The notes: generated by a model from the sequence alone, not told the origin. Positions 20,694 to 29,754 are shown, numbered from the stretch's first letter. The stretch: 64,000 bases of DNA from Nitrososphaeria archaeon (GCA_029775855.1 JARVJZ010000003.1:1-64000), one strand, 5' to 3'. Translations and numbers: made by a program.

Positions 20694-21854
20694 ATGCTTT
20701 CTAGCTCGTTGAAACTATACTCAGCGCTCTACTTAGCCGCCTTTCTCTACGCTTTAGGTTATGGTGCAAGCGTCTATCTGATTCCAGTGTATGCAACATA
20801 TCTTAAGGCTAACTACTATGAACTAGGTCTCATAGGTATGGTTGGTAGTGTGCTCTACATCTTCTTCCCCCTTCTTTCCGGCTGGCTCTCGGATAAAGTG
20901 AATAAAGCACACATGCTTTCAGTCGGCTTAGTTGCTAACATCATAGCAACATCAGCTATAGCGTTAGCAAGCACGGTTCCAGAGCTGTTAATCGTTAGAG
21001 TGATTGGCGGATTGGCTATAGGCTTCTATTGGCCTATTATCGAAGCGCTTATTGCAGATATTGCCCCTGAAGTCTCAAGAATTTCAAAGATAGGGTCTTT
21101 TGGAGCAGCGACAACCTTAGGTATGATCATAGGTCCTCCTTTAGGAGGAGTGCTGGCGCAGGTTCTGGGGTTGAGGCAGACATTTTTGCTATCCTCCCTA
21201 CCTATGGTTGCAGCACTTATTGTTGTGTTATCGTTTGTTATCCCAGCATATAAAATGAAGGGTGTTGTTAAGGTTGCCGCATCTGTTAACGCATCTAACA
21301 GCTTACAAGCATCTAACTTATTCAAGGTCGCCCCTATCGTAGTAACTTATAGTGCATTCTTTAGCACAGTTGTTTCTATTCTGCCTGGGTATCTTTCGCT
21401 GCGTGGCTACTTAGCTTCGGAGGTTGGAGCGCTTTTCTCCTTGGTTAGTGTCGCGAGGGTTATCGCGCTGCTATCTTCACATAAAGTTGGCGGTAGAGAT
21501 GTTTCAGCCTTAATATTTTTTTCACTTACTTTGGCTTTAAGCTGCTTCATAATGTTCTTCTCCGAGACCCTACCGCTCTACATCCTAAGTCTCATAATAA
21601 TGGGGTTCTCATTGGGCTTCATCTTCCCATTATCGTTCAACTTGGCTCTAAAAGGGATTAAGCAGGAATTACTAGGCAGAGGTGTAGGGGTCTATGAATC
21701 AATATTAGGCGTTGGCTTCGCCGGCGGCCCTATATTCTCAGGCTTTATCGCCGAGTCTATTGAGCCAAAAGCACCTTATCTGATCTTAGGTCTACTCTGT
21801 GTATTTATCCCATTATCTCTTAGAAGAATAAAAGATAACTCTGGACGCGGTTAG
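20694..21854 (+). CDS. MFS transporter
   Basis: About 12 TM segments; FFPLLSGWLSDKVNKAHMLSVGL and IVRVIGGLAIGFYWPIIEALIAD. Confidence 0.85.
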   Translation: MLSSSLKLYSALYLAAFLYALGYGASVYLIPVYATYLKANYYELGLIGMVGSVLYIFFPLLSGWLSDKVNKAHMLSVGLVANIIATSAIALASTVPELLIVRVIGGLAIGFYWPIIEALIADIAPEVSRISKIGSFGAATTLGMIIGPPLGGVLAQVLGLRQTFLLSSLPMVAALIVVLSFVIPAYKMKGVVKVAASVNASNSLQASNLFKVAPIVVTYSAFFSTVVSILPGYLSLRGYLASEVGALFSLVSVARVIALLSSHKVGGRDVSALIFFSLTLALSCFIMFFSETLPLYILSLIIMGFSLGFIFPLSFNLALKGIKQELLGRGVGVYESILGVGFAGGPIFSGFIAESIEPKAPYLILGLLCVFIPLSLRRIKDNSGRG

Positions 21855-22576
21855 ACTACCAAGTTATTTTCCTCAACCTCCCTTATGGCTCTGCGCAGTG
21901 AAGCAACGAGACTACGGTCTAGCACTCTTGAGCCATTAGGTTTAACTTTGCAAACAGCTCTCCTAACGCCAAACACCTGAAAACCAAGTTGCTGAACACA
22001 CCCTACATCAGCAGCCTTTAGCCCACCAGCAAGAGCAGAGATGAGACCCAAGTTGCGGGCATCAACACTTAACTTCCTCAACTCTTCTTGCGTTAGGTAA
22101 TCAAACACACACCCACCATCCTTACGCTGCACATCTACAAGCACACCATCAGCGCCAGACGCTGAAGCAACTTTAGGGAGAAGAAGAGGGTTAAGACCAT
22201 TAAACCTCTTGTAGTCTGCATATGCAGCTAAAATAACCTTAGAGCCTGTGCCTCTGCAAGCATCGACTACCTTGCTGCTAAGTCTAATCGCATCATTCAC
22301 TGCCTTAGAGCCGAATAAACCAACTTTAACATAGTCAGCACCAGCCATAGCAGCGCCGAAAGCGGCAAACGAAGCTGTTCCTGGGAGGTTGGGTAAGTCG
22401 CCTAATGTAGCGCTCAACTCAACATTTCTTAAAGCAGCTCGCATCTTAGATACAAGATTTGGTGTGCTTGCTCCAAGCGCTCCCTCCTTCGGATTCTTCA
22501 CATCTATGATGTCTGCGCCACCGGCTAACGCCTCTATTGCCTCTCTAAGTGATGTGACGCTAACAAGCAGCTTCAT
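21851..22576 (-). CDS. mfnB: (5-formylfuran-3-yl)methyl phosphate synthase (MfnB, DUF556)
   Basis: MKLLVSVTSLREAIEALAGGADIIDVKNPKEGALGASTPNLV...SATLGDLPNLPG...DYVKVGLFG. Confidence 0.85.
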   Translation of the reverse strand: MKLLVSVTSLREAIEALAGGADIIDVKNPKEGALGASTPNLVSKMRAALRNVELSATLGDLPNLPGTASFAAFGAAMAGADYVKVGLFGSKAVNDAIRLSSKVVDACRGTGSKVILAAYADYKRFNGLNPLLLPKVASASGADGVLVDVQRKDGGCVFDYLTQEELRKLSVDARNLGLISALAGGLKAADVGCVQQLGFQVFGVRRAVCKVKPNGSRVLDRSLVASLRRAIREVEENNLVV

Positions 22577-22580
22577 CGCT

Positions 22581-22748
22581 CTACCCGCTCCAAATCTCTA
22601 TAAAGTCATTCTTAAGCTTGTATGCGTCAAAAGATACATTGCACAGCACTACGGTGAAGATTAGTGAAACTAAGGCTAAAGTTCCAGAGCCTACACCTAA
22701 CATCCATAATCTAATGATAAGCGTAAAGAAGTGAGATACTGCGGTCAT
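22581..22748 (-). CDS. Small single-TM protein (55 aa), not in the ORF track
   Basis: My translation: MTAVSHFFTLIIRLWMLGVGSGTLALVSLIFTVVLCNVSFDAYKLKNDFIEIWSG*. Stop lies 4 nt before the mfnB start on the same strand. Confidence 0.55.
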   Translation of the reverse strand: MTAVSHFFTLIIRLWMLGVGSGTLALVSLIFTVVLCNVSFDAYKLKNDFIEIWSG

Positions 22749-22788
22749 TAAAATTTGCTATAAACATTAGGCTAATTGGTAATTAATT

Positions 22789-22934
22789 TGGCGCCGGGAG
22801 AGGGATTCGAACCCTCGAGACCCAATTGGGTCACGGGCTTTCGTGGAACCACTCAAGGCTTACGCTTCATCCAATCTTATTGGACGAATCCGCGCATTAC
22901 TGTGGATGTTTGTTGTCCACTCTGCCATCCCGGC
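22789..22934 (-). tRNA. tRNA-Ser(TGA) with three predicted introns, CCA encoded
   Basis: Acceptor GCCGGGA/TCCCGGC, discriminator G, encoded CCA, T arm GAGGG-TTCGAAT-CCCTC, variable arm GACCC-AATT-GGGTC. Removing about 16, 30 and 12 nt yields anticodon arm CGGGC-CTTGAGA-GCCCG. Confidence 0.88.
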
Positions 22935-22960
22935 ACATCTACCTATGTTGACGCTTCATA

Positions 22961-23584
22961 TTAGAGCTTCGCTGCTAACTTATTCAAGGCAACCTTGTTT
23001 AATGTTTTGATTTTTGCGGCTACCGCTTTAGATACGATAATTCCTATTGGTATGGTGTAGAGTGTTATTGTTGCGTTAAATACGCCTATGATTGGCAGAA
23101 GTGGTGTTATTGCTTCTTCTGGCATACTGAATCCTATCGGCGGAGGGTATCGAAGCAGCGCATAATTCATTATAGTCATCACTACTACTCTACTTACAAC
23201 ACCTAAGAATGTGGATAATAAAAGTGGTAAGACTCTCTCAGATGAAGCCAAATGTTTTATGCGGCTGGCTAATGTTACGCCAAGCAGCATGCTCAAAACA
23301 GCAACCATATTGTAGAAGGGGCCGGTTGGCAGAGCACCTGGGAAGAGCGCGATGAGTGCTGCAGTGTTTATGAGTGTTATTATTACACCTACTTTTAGCC
23401 CATATAGAAGGAGTGCTGCGATGATAGGTATTTCCCAAATTTGGTAGTAGAGGAAGGGTGCAAGAGGGAAGGGAATCTTTATTGGGGAGAGGTTAAGAGC
23501 TAATGTTAAAGCTGTAAAGAGAGCGGTGGTGGCTATAAGTCTGCTTCTAAGCGCCGCCATACTTGACCGCCTATCTTTAAGCAA
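22961..23584 (-). CDS. ECF transporter S-component-like membrane protein
   Basis: LIATTALFTALTLALNLSPIKIPFPLAPFLYYQIWEIPIIAALLLYGLKVGVIITLINTAALI. Confidence 0.65.
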   Translation of the reverse strand: MLKDRRSSMAALRSRLIATTALFTALTLALNLSPIKIPFPLAPFLYYQIWEIPIIAALLLYGLKVGVIITLINTAALIALFPGALPTGPFYNMVAVLSMLLGVTLASRIKHLASSERVLPLLLSTFLGVVSRVVVMTIMNYALLRYPPPIGFSMPEEAITPLLPIIGVFNATITLYTIPIGIIVSKAVAAKIKTLNKVALNKLAAKL

Positions 23585-23674
23585 CCTCTTTTTTAAGTTT
23601 TCTGGTTATTACAAGAAAAATTGTAGAATCTAAAACAGAAAAATTAACTAAAGAGTCCAGCCTATAACAACAAG

Positions 23675-23878
23675 TTGTCTTTCCACCCCTTAGAAGCTGA
23701 TAAAACGAGGAGTAGAAGCAAAAAGAGCATCGTAAAACCTTGCCCAGAGTGCGGCAAAGTACTCAAAGCAAAGTCAGAGAAGCAGTGGGAGTATGTAATG
23801 CTAGCACACAAGACACTCTCAAAGAAACATAGATCTGAAGCAAAAACAGTTAAAGATGGGGCCGCCGGTGGGATTTGA
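23675..23878 (+). CDS. Small zinc-finger-like protein
   Basis: CPECGKVLKAKSEKQWEYVMLAHKTLSKKH (CX2CX18HX6H). Its 3' end overlaps the complement-strand tRNA-His. Confidence 0.5.
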   Translation: MSFHPLEADKTRSRSKKSIVKPCPECGKVLKAKSEKQWEYVMLAHKTLSKKHRSEAKTVKDGAAGGI

Positions 23879-23934
23879 ACCCACGCTGAGGGCTCCACAG
23901 GCCCCTATGCTAGCCAGGCTACACCACAGCGGCC
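23857..23934 (-). tRNA. tRNA-His(GTG), G-1 and CCA encoded
   Basis: Acceptor GCCGCTG/CGGCGGC with G-1 opposite C73, anticodon loop CTGTGGA, T arm GTGGG-TTCAAAT-CCCAC, CCA. Confidence 0.95.
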
Positions 23935-24007
23935 ACGCCTCTAAGTTTAAGAGAGGATTGGTTAGTGGGAATAATATGTTTTACCTTTGATGATTTTATT
24001 CTCTGGG

Positions 24008-25048
24008 TTATTCGGTTTTTCTGGCTTGCAGCTTCTTGACCGCTTTGATTAACGCTGGTATAACCTCTGTATAATCGCCTATAAGACCATAGTCACAGTT
24101 GTCAAAGATAGGTGCATCTGGATCTTTGTTTATTGCGACGACGCATCTAGCCTCTCTTATGCCGTATAGGTGTTGAACCGCTCCACTTATCCCTACTGCG
24201 AAGTATAGATCTGAGCGCACTGTCTTACCGGTCTGCCCAACCTGTTTGTCGTGTGTTATCCAGCCGGCGTCAACAGCTTTTCTAGAACCTGAAATTTCGC
24301 CTCCTATTACTTTTGCGAACTCTTGTAGAATGGTGAAGCCGTCTCTACTTCCCAAGCCTTTGCCTCCCGATACAAGAATCTTTGCTTTCTCTATCGGAAC
24401 TGTGCCTCTGCTGAAGCGTTTTTTGTTGACTAACTTAACACCGTATCCGTCAGCCACCTTAGGTTGAGTATGTATGATTTCTCCTTCACGCGCAGGATTC
24501 CTTTCTGGTGTTGGGAAGACATTCGGGCGTGCGGTAAATATTGCTGGTCTCCTATTTAATGTGCGTATATGCGCTATCAGATAGGCCCCAAATGTGGGTC
24601 TTACACCGAGCACATCTTTTACAGCTGGATCTACTTCAAAGGAAGTGCAGTCTGCGGTTATGCCTGTCCTTAGCGTGTTTGCTACATATGGTGTGAACTC
24701 TCTACCCCTCATAGTGCCGCTTACCAAGATCACTTCTGGCTTATGCTCTTTAGCTAATGAGGCTAAAGCTTCTGCGTATAGCGCTGCATAATATTCTTCA
24801 AATTTTTCGTCGTCTGCTATGAATACTTTGTCTGCGCCGTAGTATATTGCTTCACGCGCTAGTGATGAGACACCTTTTCCAATAAGCACACCACCAACAT
24901 ACGTGTCTTTTTGGGAAGCTAAGTTCCTTGCTACGCCAAGCATCTGTAATCCTCCTTCGCCAAGAACTCCGTCTTCTACTTCGAGGTAAGCCCAGATTCC
25001 TCGGTATTCTCTTGGGTCAATCTTATCCCACTCAGAGCAGATTGACAT
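24008..25048 (-). CDS. etfA: Electron transfer flavoprotein alpha subunit
   Basis: KILVSGGKGLGSRDGF...SRKAVDAGWITHDKQVGQTGKTVRSDLYFAVGISGAVQHLYGI...AINKDPDAPIFDNCDYGLIGD. Confidence 0.96.
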   Translation of the reverse strand: MSICSEWDKIDPREYRGIWAYLEVEDGVLGEGGLQMLGVARNLASQKDTYVGGVLIGKGVSSLAREAIYYGADKVFIADDEKFEEYYAALYAEALASLAKEHKPEVILVSGTMRGREFTPYVANTLRTGITADCTSFEVDPAVKDVLGVRPTFGAYLIAHIRTLNRRPAIFTARPNVFPTPERNPAREGEIIHTQPKVADGYGVKLVNKKRFSRGTVPIEKAKILVSGGKGLGSRDGFTILQEFAKVIGGEISGSRKAVDAGWITHDKQVGQTGKTVRSDLYFAVGISGAVQHLYGIREARCVVAINKDPDAPIFDNCDYGLIGDYTEVIPALIKAVKKLQARKTE

Positions 25049-25059
25049 CTTTCATTCAC

Positions 25060-25866
25060 CTATATCTTGAGGAGGCGCTCCTCAATCAACCTCTTTATCA
25101 ACCATTCAGCTGCTTGCTCTACATCTTTAGGTTTGCAGACTATCTTCTTTCTAGGCACTTCTGGCACAAAGCTCGTCTTTCTTACTATAGTAGGCGAGCC
25201 CTTTAGACCCACGCAGTTCGCTTCTAAGCCTAAAGTCTTATTGCTCCAAACTTCGATGATTTGCTCACTTTTACAACGTAGCTTGTAGCTGAGCTTAACC
25301 CTTCGAGGGTGAGTTGAATGCATCGCAGCAGCTAGAAGCGCCGGTAAGGTTAATTCATATTCTTCGTAGGCATCCTCAAGTAACCTCTTAGCCCAGATCT
25401 TACCATCACCAAGATAATTTACGTCAACGACATAGTAGAGGTAAGGTATGTGAAGCCAAGAAGCGACTTGCGCACCTATGTGTGCTGTTGAGCTGTCTAC
25501 CGTTTCTTGACCAACCAGTATAAGGTCAAACTTAAGCTTGCTTATAGTTTTTGCGAGGGTATAGGATGTTGCCAACGTATCAGCGCCAGCATATACCATA
25601 TCCGTGAGTAAGATTGCTCTGTCACACCCCATACCGATAGCATGCTCTAAACCCAGCTTAGCAGACGGAGGAGCCATCGTGATAGCAGTGACACTACCAC
25701 CAAACCTATCCTTCAGAGTTAGAGCTATCTCTAAAGCGTGCAGATCGTGTGGGTTGATTACGCTAGGCACACCACTTCTGATTAAAGTGCCAGTTTTCTG
25801 ATCTATGTTCACCGAGGTTGTGTTAGGCACCCATTTTATGCAAACAACAATATCCAAGGCGTTCAC
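25060..25866 (-). CDS. etfB: Electron transfer flavoprotein beta subunit
   Basis: IVVCIKWVPNTTSVNIDQKTGTLIRSGVPSVINPHDLHALEIALTLKD...LILVGQETVDSSTAHIGAQVASWL. Confidence 0.96.
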   Translation of the reverse strand: MNALDIVVCIKWVPNTTSVNIDQKTGTLIRSGVPSVINPHDLHALEIALTLKDRFGGSVTAITMAPPSAKLGLEHAIGMGCDRAILLTDMVYAGADTLATSYTLAKTISKLKFDLILVGQETVDSSTAHIGAQVASWLHIPYLYYVVDVNYLGDGKIWAKRLLEDAYEEYELTLPALLAAAMHSTHPRRVKLSYKLRCKSEQIIEVWSNKTLGLEANCVGLKGSPTIVRKTSFVPEVPRKKIVCKPKDVEQAAEWLIKRLIEERLLKI

Positions 25867-26144
25867 CCAAATCTATAATGTATGCCTTTGCCGCTAACCG
25901 GGTAATCCCATTGAACAGCGTTGCGGGGACAAATAATTCGACAAGTTCCACATTCTAAACAGCCTTCGTAGCTGAAGACGATCTTAGCGCCTAAAAGAGT
26001 AAAACAGCCGGCTGGGCAGAGGTTAATGCAAGACTTAACATCGCAGTTAACACACTTTTCTGAGTCTACTTTGATATGAGGCTCATAGTCTACGTCCCAA
26101 ACGTTGTTCAAGAGGATGTCTTCTAGGCGTATAGGTTTATTCAT
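25863..26144 (-). CDS. fixX: FixX-like ferredoxin
   Basis: CVNCDVKSCINLCPAGCFTLL...YEGCLECGTCRIICPRNAVQWDYPVSGKGIHYRFG. Confidence 0.92.
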   Translation of the reverse strand: MNKPIRLEDILLNNVWDVDYEPHIKVDSEKCVNCDVKSCINLCPAGCFTLLGAKIVFSYEGCLECGTCRIICPRNAVQWDYPVSGKGIHYRFG

Positions 26145-27406
26145 ATACTTCTGATCACCTTAAATCCGTCAAGCAGAAGCTTAAGCCAGCTGATATTCTT
26201 CTTAGACCTCTTTAGGGCTTCTATTAGAGTGGGCGTCTCATAGTCAAAGGAGAACAACTCTCTAGCTAGGTTAGAGAGCATCCTTGGATATTCAGAAAAC
26301 AATGTTCTATCATTTAACAGATTATGTATGCCTTTAAATTTAAGCATCTGCTTTAAGACAAAACTTTCCTTAAGCATTTTCCCATAACACTCTAAACCCT
26401 TTTTAGAAAAATCTCCTTGAGCGTGCGCTTTTTCAAAGGCTTGTGCTGCAAGATATCCAGAATAGGCTGCGAAGTCAACACCCCTATAGGTGTAACCTAA
26501 GTTCAGCAAGTATCCAGCAGCATCTCCAGCGACTAAGAGTCCATCAGAATACGGGCGGCTTAGCATAACGCTGCTTGCCTCAGGTATTAGATGCGCGGAA
26601 TACTCAACGATGCTGCTATCCTTCAGATACCTAGATAAAAAGGGACTAAGCCTTAATCTCTCTAAGAGCCTAGAAACATGCTCATTTAATGCTTTGGCGG
26701 TGTTGAGCATCAGCACCAACCCTAAGCTGATTGCTGCGCTATTAGTATAGAGGAAAGCTCCTCCGGGTAGCCCTTCTGTCACATCACCTAACATGATCCA
26801 AGAGAGCCCTTCTTTTTCTCCGAGTCCAAACCTACTTTCTATCTCTGCTGAACCAAGTTTTAGTGTCTCTTTTACACCAAGGGCGACTTGGTCAGTTCTT
26901 AACTCTTCTGCTAAACCAGCCTTTTCAAGGAGTAGCCTATTTACCCCTTCGCAGTCTATAACAGCGTCGGCTTCAACTACCTCATCACCAACCTTAACCC
27001 CCTTAACAAAGCCGTTCTTCTGAACAAGACTATCCACTGTAATCTCAGTGACTACCGTTGAACCAGCATCTTCTGCCTGCTTAGCCATCCAAGACGCTAG
27101 CTCGCTAAGGTAGCAGATGAAACTCCGCCCATCTCTACATTCATAATCTAGTGATATGTTGCTCTCCACGTGAATAAGTGAAAGCCGCTCCTTAACAACC
27201 CAACGCTGTATAGGCGCCTCCTTCAGATTAGGATAGATCTCTTCAAGGGGTCTAGAATATACTCTACCACCAAATATGTTCTTTGAACCAACTACTCTAC
27301 CACGCTCAAGCAGAAGAACCTTAAACCCCTTCTTAGCCAACGTATATGCAGCCGTAGAGCCTGCTGGACCTGCCCCAACAACGATCGCATCAAAGTGTCT
27401 ACTCAT
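26141..27406 (-). CDS. fixC: FixC-like flavoprotein dehydrogenase (ETF:quinone oxidoreductase family)
   Basis: FDAIVVGAGPAGSTAAYTLAKKGFKVLLLERG...SDGLLVAGDAAGYLLNLGYTYRGVDFAAYSG. Confidence 0.92.
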   Translation of the reverse strand: MSRHFDAIVVGAGPAGSTAAYTLAKKGFKVLLLERGRVVGSKNIFGGRVYSRPLEEIYPNLKEAPIQRWVVKERLSLIHVESNISLDYECRDGRSFICYLSELASWMAKQAEDAGSTVVTEITVDSLVQKNGFVKGVKVGDEVVEADAVIDCEGVNRLLLEKAGLAEELRTDQVALGVKETLKLGSAEIESRFGLGEKEGLSWIMLGDVTEGLPGGAFLYTNSAAISLGLVLMLNTAKALNEHVSRLLERLRLSPFLSRYLKDSSIVEYSAHLIPEASSVMLSRPYSDGLLVAGDAAGYLLNLGYTYRGVDFAAYSGYLAAQAFEKAHAQGDFSKKGLECYGKMLKESFVLKQMLKFKGIHNLLNDRTLFSEYPRMLSNLARELFSFDYETPTLIEALKRSKKNISWLKLLLDGFKVIRSI

Positions 27407-27411
27407 CTCGC

Positions 27412-27903
27412 TTAATTCTCCTTACAACCTACTTTTTCGTGACATTCTGAGCAGAAGGTAATCAGATTAGATGGTACGTTGTAGAGGATGTCTTTATCCC
27501 AAAATATGTGATGTAGGCTAACCATTAAGGGTGAAAGAGGCTTTCCGCAGATGAAGCATTCATAACCATCGCGCTGCATAACTTCTTCTCTAAAAAAGCT
27601 AAGAAGGAAACCATTAAATTCAGAATCATCTTTAAAGACCCTTCCAAGTCTAGTCAGCCTCTCTCTCCATAGCCTCCATTCGCTTTGGACTTGCTCTAAA
27701 CCAAAGAATTCAAGAAGCTCCACAGCATCTATTGGTCTGGCTGTAGCGGCTAGAGCCTTCATCTCAACTTTAGCTACTACTATCTCCTTCAATTCGTCGC
27801 GTCCTAGGAATTTAAGCCGCTTTGAAAGCACCCAGAGTATCATAGATGCCTTTGAGGTTCGAGTAGAGTTAAGTAGGTTAACGCTGCTCAACCTAGCCCC
27901 CAT
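27412..27903 (-). CDS. HNH-endonuclease-like protein
   Basis: RDGYECFICGKPLSPLMVSLHHIFWDKDILYNVPSNLITFCSECHEKVG: CX2C...HH...CX2CH. Confidence 0.7.
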   Translation of the reverse strand: MGARLSSVNLLNSTRTSKASMILWVLSKRLKFLGRDELKEIVVAKVEMKALAATARPIDAVELLEFFGLEQVQSEWRLWRERLTRLGRVFKDDSEFNGFLLSFFREEVMQRDGYECFICGKPLSPLMVSLHHIFWDKDILYNVPSNLITFCSECHEKVGCKEN

Positions 27904-28040
27904 CTAACCTAATTATATCACCTTCACAAATATAAGTTAAACACCCTCTCCACCTAAAATAAGAAAACTGAAACTAGAGCTCAGACTTGCTGGATAAGAT
28001 TAAATAGGTAGGGTAGAGCCTTATTAGTTAAGGTGGTAAG

Positions 28041-28640
28041 ATGTCTTCAGATGAATGGTTCAGAAGAAGAAGGATAAGACTACCCTTCTTCGACATAGAT
28101 ATACCAAGCTTCTACAGCGGCGACCTAATAGACATGCTAAGAGAACTCGAGCGGAGAATGGATGAAGCCCTAAGAGACCTAGGAGAAAGAGTCCCAGAAA
28201 AGCTTACACGAGAAAAAAGACTACCAGACGGAAGAGTAATCAAAGAATTCGGGCCATTTATCTACGGTTACTCAGTAACCATAGGCCCAGATGGAAAACC
28301 AGTTGTGCGTGAATTCGGCAACCTAAAGCCAATCCCAGGTAGACCAGGATTAACGGTTAAGGAGGCTAGAGAACCTCTAACCGAAGTTATTGAGAATGAT
28401 GAAGTGAAGGTGATTGTTGAAATTCCGGGCGTTGAAAAAGAAGATATACAGATCTATGCCTCTGACAATAAGTTAACAATATCAGTCGACTCTAGAGGTA
28501 AATCTTATCATAAAGTTGTTGAAATACCTAAGGATGTAGAGCCAGAGAAGGCTACAACGACTTATCGGAATGGTGTTCTAGAAATTACCCTACCGAGGAA
28601 GAAAGAAGAGAAGAAGGGTTTCAGGATAAAGGTCGAGTAG
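28041..28640 (+). CDS. Hsp20/alpha-crystallin small heat shock protein
   Basis: REPLTEVIENDEVKVIVEIPGVEKEDIQIYASDNKLTISVD...YRNGVLEITLPRKKE. Confidence 0.92.
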   Translation: MSSDEWFRRRRIRLPFFDIDIPSFYSGDLIDMLRELERRMDEALRDLGERVPEKLTREKRLPDGRVIKEFGPFIYGYSVTIGPDGKPVVREFGNLKPIPGRPGLTVKEAREPLTEVIENDEVKVIVEIPGVEKEDIQIYASDNKLTISVDSRGKSYHKVVEIPKDVEPEKATTTYRNGVLEITLPRKKEEKKGFRIKVE

Positions 28641-29667
28641 AGTAGGCTTCCTGCCTAACATAGCACGGAAATTCTTTAGGTTTGAAGAAGGGTTCTCTTA
28701 ACCACACCGCTTTCTTGAAGAGCTCAGCCAGATCTTCATCATCAGCACCGTTTCTCATTGCGGTTAAGAAGTCAACGTGATTATCTTCCCTAAGTAAGCA
28801 GGGTTTAAACTGACCATTATAGGTTATGCGTATTCTGTTATTAGCCATGCAGAAGGCGGAGTTATGCATAGGTTTGACCACTTCAACCCATACTCCGTTA
28901 GGCAAGAGGTATTGGTGGCGTAGATGTAGTTGCCTTACTCTCTCTTCTACAGCTCTGCTCTTAAAGCGCTGCTCAAGTGTTGTAAGGTCGACGTGGAAGG
29001 TTCTGTAAAATGTTGAATCTGCTGAGCCTTCTTGAACAAGTTCTATAAACTGCACCTTAGCCTTCTCCCCACCGCCTAGTGAAGCAGCGTAATCAATGAA
29101 GTCTTCAACTTCATCTTCGTTTACACCCTTCATAACCACTACATTAAGTTTAACAGGCGTTAAACCAACCTCTACAGCACGACTAATCGCCTTAAGTGTG
29201 TAGTCAAACTTTGCTGTCTTTGTTATAAAATTAAAGCGCTCCTCTCTGAGGCTGTGAAGACTTATGTTGACCCTATTTAACCCCCGAGCCTTAAGATCCG
29301 CTGCTAATTCAACGAGCCTTGTGCCGTTGGTCGTCATAGAAAGTTCTTTTAGATGTAGTTCACCTAGCTTCTGGATTATATCTAACACATCACGCCTCAG
29401 CATCGGTTCGCCGCCTGTGATCTTTACAACTCTTATCCCAAACCTAATTAATATTCTAGTGATTCTCTGGATTTCTGAGGCTGTCATCATATCTTTAGGC
29501 TCTTCGAATATTCCTTCGCTGTGGCAGAAGATGCAGTTGAAGTTGCATAGACTACTAGGGTTAAGCGAGATTCTCACACCAGTAACTGGTCTGCCAAATC
29601 GATCAAATAACACACCATCGTTCTCAGAAGGTGCCGGTTGCATTGAACTCCATTTTATGGAGGGCAT
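28621..29667 (-). CDS. moaA: GTP 3',8-cyclase MoaA (radical SAM)
   Basis: LFDRFGRPVTGVRISLNPSSLCNFNCIFCHSEG...KITGGEPMLRRDVLDII...SMTTNGT; C-terminal CMANNRIRITYNGQFKPCL. Confidence 0.9.
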   Translation of the reverse strand: MPSIKWSSMQPAPSENDGVLFDRFGRPVTGVRISLNPSSLCNFNCIFCHSEGIFEEPKDMMTASEIQRITRILIRFGIRVVKITGGEPMLRRDVLDIIQKLGELHLKELSMTTNGTRLVELAADLKARGLNRVNISLHSLREERFNFITKTAKFDYTLKAISRAVEVGLTPVKLNVVVMKGVNEDEVEDFIDYAASLGGGEKAKVQFIELVQEGSADSTFYRTFHVDLTTLEQRFKSRAVEERVRQLHLRHQYLLPNGVWVEVVKPMHNSAFCMANNRIRITYNGQFKPCLLREDNHVDFLTAMRNGADDEDLAELFKKAVWLREPFFKPKEFPCYVRQEAYSTRPLS

Positions 29668-29754
29668 TTAGCCTTATTTAAGGCTGTCTAACATCTTGAA
29701 TCATCAGCTACACTTAAATACTTATGCTTTCATGTGTCTCAATGGTGGTCTCAC

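Noticed and set aside
22776-22964. ORF MVINLAPGEGFEPSRPNWVTGFRG...
   Set aside because: Antisense translation of the tRNA-Ser gene (APGEGFEPSRP is a classic tRNA artefact).
27412-27903. Possible Cas or effector nuclease because of the HNH motif
   Set aside because: No RuvC, arginine-rich or other Cas signature, and it is 24 kb from the array; kept only as a generic HNH protein.
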